From contig JAGBSU010000194.1 of the NCBI GenBank assembly GCA_017631705.1, positions 1 through 9,048 of the forward strand: a DNA stretch of 9,048 nucleotides, written 5' to 3'. This document shows, in pieces, positions 1 to 7,200 of the stretch (position 1 is the first letter of the stretch; every line of letters begins with the position of its first letter). The notes beneath the pieces were generated by a model. It saw nothing but the letters and a program-made list of their open reading frames with translations, made no database searches and was not told where the DNA came from. Source of the DNA: Clostridia bacterium. GTDB taxonomy: Bacteria > Bacillota > Clostridia > Oscillospirales > Acutalibacteraceae. Made by a program: the position numbers and the translations under genes.

Positions 1-2
1 AG

Positions 3-821
3 GGTGCCGAAGTGGCCAAGTTGGTAGAAAAAGGCAAAGGCCAATTTGCCGGTCCTGAAATTTTGGGTAAAAAATTGGGCGTTATCGGCTTAGGTGCGAT
101 TGGTGTTTTGGTCGCCAATGCTGCCAAATCACTCGGCATGGAAGTGTACGGCTATGACCCGTACTTGTCGGTGAATGCCGCGTGGGCACTCTCTCGTTCC
201 ATTCACCATGCCGCTACGCTGGAGCAAATTTATGCCGAATGTGATTATATCACCTTGCATTTACCGCTGAACGACGGTACACGCGGTATGATTGGTACCG
301 ATGCGTTGGCACAAATGAAGGACGGCGTGCGTGTGCTCAACTTTGCCCGTGGCGAGTTGGTGGACAGCGATGCCATGAAAGCGGCGTTGGCAAACGGCAA
401 AGTCGCCGCCTATGTGGTGGATTTCCCGTCGGACGAAATGCTCTGCGTGGACAATGTGACGGCCATTCCGCATTTGGGTGCTTCCACCCCCGAAAGCGAG
501 GACAATTGTGCCGTGATGGCGGTGCAGGAACTCAAAGCGTATTTGGAGCAGGGTGTGATTCGCAATTCGGTGAACTTCCCTGCTATGGAATTGGAAAAAT
601 CCAGCGCGGTGCGTGTGTGTGTGTTACACCGCAATGTGCCGACCCTGCTCGCACAAATCAGCACTGTGATTTCCGAAGCCGGTGTGAACATTGAAACGCT
701 GACCAACCGCTCACGCAAAGACATAGCGTATACCGTAGCGGATATCAGCGACGATATCACACAAGCGGTGATGGATAAAGTGGCGGCGATTGACGGCGTT
801 ATCCGTGTTCGCAAGGTTTGA
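3..821 (+). CDS. serA: D-3-phosphoglycerate dehydrogenase, C-terminal part (5' end outside window)
   Basis: NAD-dependent cytoplasmic enzyme that oxidises 3-phosphoglycerate to 3-phosphohydroxypyruvate, the first step of the phosphorylated serine pathway. The reading frame is open to the window's left edge, so the GTG at 12 is not taken as the start; the missing N-terminal part would carry the first half of the substrate domain. Visible features are the Rossmann dinucleotide motif GLGAIG (nt 87-104) with a following YDPY acidic residue, NFARGELVD with the catalytic Arg (348-350), the FPSDE acidic segment (about 423-437), and IPHLGAST with the catalytic His (471-473). SVNFP leads into a C-terminal ACT domain (about 600-818), as in the short bacterial SerA type. 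The gene stops at TGA 819-821 and is followed closely by a terminator, so it ends its transcription unit. Family assignment is firm; the symbol follows from the ACT domain and motifs. Confidence 0.93.
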   Translation, partial: GAEVAKLVEKGKGQFAGPEILGKKLGVIGLGAIGVLVANAAKSLGMEVYGYDPYLSVNAAWALSRSIHHAATLEQIYAECDYITLHLPLNDGTRGMIGTDALAQMKDGVRVLNFARGELVDSDAMKAALANGKVAAYVVDFPSDEMLCVDNVTAIPHLGASTPESEDNCAVMAVQELKAYLEQGVIRNSVNFPAMELEKSSAVRVCVLHRNVPTLLAQISTVISEAGVNIETLTNRSRKDIAYTVADISDDITQAVMDKVAAIDGVIRVRKV

Positions 822-850
822 TTTTTCAAAACAGAACAGAAATTTTAGCC

Positions 851-887
851 AATACACAGCGGTGTAACACACCGCTGTGTATTTTTT
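851..887 (+). terminator. Rho-independent terminator after serA
   Basis: A perfect 15-bp inverted repeat (851-865 pairs with 869-883) with a three-base AAC loop runs straight into a T tract (882-887). It lies 30 bases after the serA stop codon. It separates serA transcription from the giant surface-protein gene downstream. Confidence 0.93.
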
Positions 888-1008
888 GTGGGAGGTGCGG
901 CGGGAACAACGGGGTTGTGCCAAAACGGGACCATGCGGTACGGTGTGTTTGTGCGAGCGTGGAAAACACAGCAAAGTATACAAAAAAACGACAGTTTCCA
1001 TTATTTTA

Positions 1009-1062
1009 TTGCTTATAATAATTCAAAAAAGATTGACAAACTGTTTTGACATAGTGTAGAAT
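1009..1062 (+). promoter_or_regulatory. Sigma-A type promoter of the giant GH16 gene
   Basis: TTGACA (1033-1038) and TAGAAT (1057-1062) are separated by 18 bp. An AT-rich stretch upstream, with TTGCTTATAATAA at 1009-1021, could act as an UP element. The same 13-mer and the same -35 box recur upstream of the second paralog (8667-8716), which supports function. Transcription would start near 1069. A second TTGACA at 1046-1051 has no good -10 at proper spacing. The rest of the intergenic region (888-1008) shows nothing recognisable. Confidence 0.8.
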
Positions 1063-1076
1063 AGGATTAAATTATA

Positions 1077-1109
1077 GGATGGCAAAGTATCTTGCACTTT
1101 TTGTTATCT
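1077..1109 (+). promoter_or_regulatory. Conserved 5'-leader stem-loop, copy 1
   Basis: GATGGCAAAG (1078-1087) pairs with TTTTGTTATC (1099-1108) over 10 bp when G-U pairs are allowed, with an 11-nt loop; an outer G-U pair (1077/1109) extends it. It begins 16 nt after the -10 box, so it would lie about 9 nt from the predicted mRNA 5' end. An equivalent hairpin with the same stem and loop length and the same distance to the -10 box occurs before the second paralog (8731-8763). Where the stems differ, the change keeps pairing (G-U to G-C, G-U to A-U), while the loop has diverged. Possible roles are 5'-end mRNA stabilisation or a regulator binding site; the sequence does not say which. Confidence 0.6.
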
Positions 1110-1127
1110 GTTTTATTATTTATTTTG

Positions 1128-1132
1128 GGAGG
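1128..1132 (+). promoter_or_regulatory. Ribosome binding site of the giant GH16 gene
   Basis: GGAGG lies 8 nt before ATG 1141 and fixes the start. The following residues form a typical signal peptide, and the same start context is repeated in the paralog at 8810. Confidence 0.9.
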
Positions 1133-1140
1133 ACTTACTT

Positions 1141-1236
1141 ATGAGGAAAACACTGAATCGAGTATTAGCATGCTTCCTTTCGGTAGCATTGCTGGTTTCG
1201 TGCTGCATTTCCGGCTTGATATTGCCGGCGGCGGCC
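1141..1236 (+). other. Signal peptide of the giant protein
   Basis: Basic N-terminus (MRK...R) followed by a long hydrophobic stretch ending LPAAA-D, giving a likely signal peptidase I cut after residue 32. LVSC at residues 18-21 also fits a lipobox, but the hydrophobic core continues beyond the cysteine and a C-terminal anchor exists, so type I cleavage is preferred. The DNA of this segment is almost unchanged in the paralog at 8810. Confidence 0.82.
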
Positions 1237-4200
1237 GATACACCCAACACCAATTTGATCCTGGACGTCAATTTTGACGGGGAGGGTTCGTACTCCGGTT
1301 GGGAAATCGCGAACAAAACTGCGATTGTTGCAAACCAAGGTTTCGGTGGCAGCAAGGCGCTGGAATGGACCGCCGGCGGTACCTATTGCAATACGATATA
1401 TACTCCTACGTTGGAGGCAAACAAACTGTATGTTCTCCGCTACAAGGTTTCCGGCGGTGACGCCGGTATTAAACTCAGTAGTTTAACCAGCAGTATTATT
1501 TCGGAAGGAAGCAATGGCGTTATTTCCAACACATCTAACTCAACCGCTTGGAAAGAATTTTTCGTGTTATTTAAGATAAACGCTGAAAAATTATCAGCGG
1601 TACAACTGAATAGGAATGACACTTCTAAGGTTGTTTATTTTGATGATATTCAAATCGAAGAATACAAACTCGGTATGAACTTGGCGCCCAACGCAAACGG
1701 TGCGGCTTTGCCGATTGCCAATGTCACACACTTACTTAAAAATTTCACCGAGGCTACCGATGGAAAAAACGCTGCCACCTTAGCCACAGATGGTGACAAT
1801 TCGGTGTGGAAATTTACCGCCGCGAGTGCTGAACCGGGGAAACGGTTATATTTTCATGGTCTTGCTCCGGTGATGACGGCGGGCGCTGAATTTGACATTT
1901 CTTTCCGCTACAAAGCTATTAAATTTAATACGGGGGCGGAAAACACCCATTTGGCAGCACCCCAATTGACCATTATATCGGATGCTTCGGGAAAAGTTAC
2001 TATCAGTAACTCGACAAACAGCGCAGCCGATGAGAACGGTTGGAAAACCTTTAACGCTACATTTAAAGTGAATGAATACACCTCTCAAATGTTCCTTCTG
2101 AGATTCACCCATAGTGCCTCGGAAGTGTTAGTGGACGATTTTGTGTTGGCACAAAAGACATCGGTGGATATTACCGAGGAGACAAAAGTCATTGGAGTCG
2201 GCGACCAAGTCACGCTGAATGCCACGATCGTTCCTGCCGATGCAGACGTGGAATGGACTTCGTCAGACGAAAGCATCGCCACGGTGGATAGTGCCACCGG
2301 TAAAGTGACCGGTGTAAAACAAGGTACGGTAACCATTACCGCGACCATCGAAGACGGTAAGTCCGACACCTGTGAGGTATCCGTTACGATTCCCGCAACG
2401 GCTTTAACCTTGAACAAGACGCAGTTGCATTTGGTGCCTGGCGGCTATCAAACGCTGTTGGTAACGCCAACACCTGCTGATGCTTCTTTGGGAAACATTA
2501 CTTGGAATTCCGATAACACGGCGGTGGCTACCGTGGATAACAACGGTAAGGTGACGGCTATCGGCGACGGCACGGCAACCATTACCGTGAGCAACGGTAC
2601 CTTTTCGCAACAATGTGCCGTGACGGTGGATGCTTACGGCAACCGTTTCATTGGCGGTGATATGGAATCCGATAGCGATGCGTCAGTCTGGGAAAAATTG
2701 ACTACTGAAAAGGGTGCGATTATTCCCGAACCCGGCAACGAAGCAAACCATGTGCTTTCGGTCAATTCCGGCAAGCAATTCTATTATGTTTTCGGCGATT
2801 TGTTAGAAGAAAACACAGTTTACACCTTTACCGGCCGTGTGAAGGGTAGTGTTCACACCGATATAGGAACCGGTGCATACCTCGAGTGGAACCTTTCCGG
2901 CGGTACAATTATTTCCAACAACCCGGACCGTTGGGCGATTTGTCCTACGACGGGTACTGACGGCAACACATGGGTTGATTTTGAGTTTACCTTCCAATCT
3001 CCCGCCACTATAAATAAGAACTATGCGTTAGTGATTTGCAATAAAGGCGATAGTTTTGGCTATTTTGATGACCTTAAATTGGTCAAGCGCACACCGCCCG
3101 CTTTGGAATCTTTGACGATTGTGTCGGAAAACGATACGGATATGATTACGGTGGGTAGCCAGGCATTGAATTTGTCGGTCACCCAACTACCCATTGGTAT
3201 GGATGTTGCGGCGGGAACGCTGACATGGACTTCCAGCAACACGGCAGTGGCTACCGTCGAAAAGACCGGTGAGAAGACCGCTGCGGTGACCCCCGGCGTT
3301 GCCGGCGAAGCCGTGATTACCGTGCAAAGCGAAAGCGGTGTCAGCGACACCTTTACCGTGAAGGTAGTGCAACTGGCAACCGCGATTGATATTACCGAAA
3401 GCACCTATACTTTTGGTCCGGAAGCCGCACACAAACTGACGGTCAATATGACTCCTGCCGGTTCGTATGCCGGTGTGCTGGAATGGACTTCCAGCAACGA
3501 AAACGCTGTCAAAGTGGAAAACGGTGTGATTACCGGTGTCAAACCGGGCATGGCTGTGATTACGGCAACCAGCCCGGTAGATTCGTCGATTACCGACAGC
3601 ATGACGGTGGTTGTGACCGAATACGGTGAAATGCTGACAGGCGGTGACTTTGAGTCCGATACCGATTTGGGACATTGGAATAGCATACTTAACCCCGAAG
3701 GTAGTGCGGGCGGCAGCATTATTGTTGACCCGGCCGATCCCAACAACCATATCCTTTCCTTTAAGCCCTGTCCGAACACCTCGGTGTTCTGGCAATATTT
3801 CGGCTTTTATAAGCAGATGAAGTTAGAACCCGAAACCACCTATGTGGTGTCCGGTAAGGTCAAGGGCGAGGCCAAACCGGCTATCGGTCACGGCAATATA
3901 GCCTATGCGTATAAGAATACCGAACCGGCTATTGTCAACGGCAATAAACAATCCGGTGAGCCTGCTTCGGAATACTATTATGTCGGTCTAAGTAAGGATT
4001 CGTGGAACGATTTTACCTTTACCTTTAGAACCAATAGCAATGCCGCTTCCGGTACTGGTCAAATCTTCGGTTTGGGTAACTTCGGTGTCGGTATTTGCTA
4101 TTTTGACGACTTGAAACTCAGCAAGCAAGAACCGCAAACCGTGACCGAGATTACGCTGAGTAAAACAGAAGCCACCTACGGTGTGGGTGTGACCACGCAA

Positions 4201-7200
4201 CTTAATTTCACTACCACTCCCTTAAATGCGGATTTAAGCACCTTGGCATGGACTTCTTCCAACCCGAGCGTGGCAACGGTTGACCAAAACGGTAAAGTGG
4301 TGACGGTGGCTCCCGGTACTACTGTGATTACGGTGAAAACCTCCGATACGGTGAAAGCTACCTGTACATTAACGGTGGAACGAAAGGCAACGGCTATTTC
4401 GCTTTCGAGCAATACGTTGTCGCTGATTCCCAACAGCAGCGATGTTTTGACGGTGATTGCCACACCGTACGGTGCAGAAGTTACGGGGCTTGTGTGGCAC
4501 AGTTCCGATACGACGGTGGCTACCGTGGATAACAACGGTAAGGTGACGGCTGTCGGCGACGGCACGGCAACCATTACCGTGAGCAACGGTACCCTTTCAG
4601 CACAATGTGCCGTGAAGGTGAGTAATTACGGTGAATTACTTGTCGGCGGTGATTTCCAAGACACACCGCTTCCCAATAATTGGGCGGCGATGGTTAACGG
4701 TACGGCTGCCGAAGTGGTAGACGACCCGTATGTTGACGGTAACAAATACATGACACTCAAGGTCGGTCAAACCACCGGTGTCTATACCGGTCTCACCTTA
4801 AAGGGTGACACGCTGTATAAATTGTCCTTGCGTGCGAAGGGCTTTGCGTCGACGATTACTATCAGCCGTGAGGCGGCAGCCAAATTTTATCCGGCAGATA
4901 CCGCTACTCACAAAACCGTTTCCGACGGCGATAAGTGGACGACGACGACGATTTATTTCCGTACCGAGGCAACGGGTAACCTTTCGGATATTTTGAGCTT
5001 CAAAGCCAACAACAACGGTGTTACCCACATTGATGATATTTCGCTGACCGAGGTTCCGGTATTGACCGGTATTTCGATTTCGGAAGAAAACAATACGACA
5101 TTCAAAATTGCCCCCGGTAACAAAATCACCTTGACGGCTCGTCCGATTCCGTCTGATTCCTTTATTGAAGACACGGTGGTGTGGTCGAGTGCTGACGGCA
5201 CGGTTGCTTCCGTGAGCCAAAGCGGTGAAGTGACCGCCGGTGTGCAAGGTACCACCACCATTTCGGCAAAGGTTTTCGGCTATGCTCCGGCTACCGTTAC
5301 GGTGGAATCGGATTATTATGCCAATCTCGTTCATGACGGTGATTTTGCCAAGAAAAATATTAAGTGGGCATTCCTTAATGCTACAAAACAAGAAAGCAAC
5401 AAAAGCGGTGTGTACGAGGGTATCGGCGAAAACGGTACCAACGGTTTCCGCTTGCTGACCCAGGGTACTAACTATTACTATGGTCCGTCTATGGTGCTCA
5501 TGCCGAACAATAGTTATAAAATTACCGTTCGGTACAAGTCAAGCGTAAAGGCTAAGAGGATGCACGAGGTGTACTTTGATGCTGGCGCCGGTACGCTTGA
5601 ATTGAACGGTACCAACGGCCAATGGACAACGCTGGAAAAAGTCTTCACGGTTCCTCCAACCTACAAAAGCAAAAACTATCAGTTGTCTTTTAATGCGTTG
5701 ATGGAAACCACAATGCAGGACGATGTCGTGATAGACAGCATTGATATTCGGATGTACGATTCCGGTGTGGATACTACTTCTGCCAACATCAATCCGCCGA
5801 CGTTACAAATGACGCCCGGACAAAAGTTGTCTTACATCTTGACGGTTACTCCCAACAAGGCTAACACCAACTTCTTGACTTGGACATCCAGCAACGAAAA
5901 TGTGGTAATCGTGAATAACGGTGCCATTACGGCGGTGGGTGCCGGTACGTCAACCATTACCGTTTCCATCCCGACTTCGACCGGTGTGCCGGTGACGGCT
6001 CAATCGGTGGTAACGGTAGTCGGCGATGAGGCATTCATCAAAAACGGCACCTTTGACATCGAAGGTGACACCTCTTGGACTTTGGAAAACGCTACCGTGG
6101 TACCGAATGCCGGTATGGCAAATTCCGGTGCACTTGCCATGACGAACGCCTCGGTGGTGACGCAAACGCTGACCGGCTTAAAACCCGGTACGGTATACGT
6201 GGCAACGGTGTCTACGAATTCTCCGAACCTTGTCATTAACGCGAAAATCAAAAAAGACGGTGTCAGCACACCGTACATGGCCGGTAGAACCCCGACAGCC
6301 TCCGGTTGGCAGCAAACAGCATTTGAATTTGTGGTGCCGGACGATTACGACGGCTCGGCGTTAACCTTCGAATTGACTGCTGCCGATTCCGGTACGGGAT
6401 ATGTGGATAACATTTACTTGACCGAAGGTTTCTCGGAAGCCGACCTGATTGTTTCCGACTTGGTATGGAATGAAGGCGAAACCCAAATGAAACCCGGTAC
6501 ACCTGTGAACTTCACGGTGGTATTGGTAAACGCCGGTACCGAGGCTACCAAATCCAACCGCGATATCGTGGTGGAAATCCGTGTGAACAACAAGGTGATA
6601 CGCACGTTGGTACACAAGGGCGGGTTAGGTGCCACCGATGCGGACCGTTTGGTTGCGTTGACGACCGATCCCAACGACCCGTGGCTTGCTACCGAAGGTG
6701 AGCTGGTTATTTCGGCTCATGTTAACACCACTTTGTCGGTATTGGAAAGCAATACCAAGAACAACGGTATGCAAACCTATATCCGTGTAGCAGAGGAAGC
6801 GTTAGTCGCTCCGCAAACGGCACTCGACGGTGGTTTCAACAAACTCGTGTTCAGCGATGATTTCGATACCGCCAATGTCGACGAAAACTTCACCGGTGAT
6901 TACGGTTACAAGTGGTATCTCAACAATGTGAGCAAGAAGCCCGCCGGTGACAAAAACGACTACCAATTAACCGACGACGGTATTTTGCTTAACGCGAAAA
7001 ACATGACGAACAACTGGTTACTCACTACCATAGATTCCAAGTCGGGTGCCGGTTGGGAAGGCTTTACCCACGGATATTTGGAATTCCGTGCTCGTTTTGA
7101 AGATGACCACAACGAACTCGGCAGTACCGTCGGTCCGGCTGTTTGGTCCTTTGATACCGAGAAAATCCTCTACGGTTCTGACCATTGGGTGGAATTGGAC

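Larger units (their letters stand above)
1246..6432 (+). other. Array of 7 CBM-like and 8 Big_2 Ig-like domains
   Basis: Residues 36-1764. After two adjoining CBM-like domains, the order is a unit of Big_2-Big_2-CBM repeated three times (341-652, 653-999, 1000-1306), then Big_2-CBM twice (1307-1540, 1541-1764). In the three long units, the junction from the second Big_2 to the CBM shares a YG....GGD pattern (residues 499-507, 828-836, 1163-1171). Closing strands include YFDDIQI (166-172), YFDDLKL (641-647 and 987-993), IDDISL (1297-1302) and VDNIYL (1755-1760). Big_2 domains are known as stiff spacers or adhesion modules in surface proteins. The CBM-like calls rest on the opening and closing strand patterns and domain length, so ligands are unknown. 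Confidence 0.75.

Noticed and set aside
1046..1051. Second TTGACA as the -35 box
   Set aside because: The nearest -10-like sequence is 19 bp away and weak, and this TTGACA is not kept before the second paralog, while the one at 1033-1038 is.
1092..1277. Possible leader peptide frame overlapping the start of the giant gene (and the equivalent 8755-8946)
   Set aside because: Most of each frame is the +1/+2 shadow of the conserved signal-peptide DNA, there is no ribosome binding site before its start, and its first codon lies within the leader hairpin.
3187..3795. Long minus-strand open frame (202 codons) inside the giant gene
   Set aside because: It lies wholly opposite a continuous 2340-codon gene with clear domains, and its translation shows no recognisable motif. 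It is a by-product of codon bias.
4798..5391. Minus-strand open frame of 197 codons
   Set aside because: Opposite the CBM5-Big_2-7-CBM6 region of the giant gene, without a sensible domain pattern.
2161..6432. Repeats as a CRISPR array
   Set aside because: The repeats are coding Ig-like and CBM modules of hundreds of bases, not short regular repeat-spacer units.
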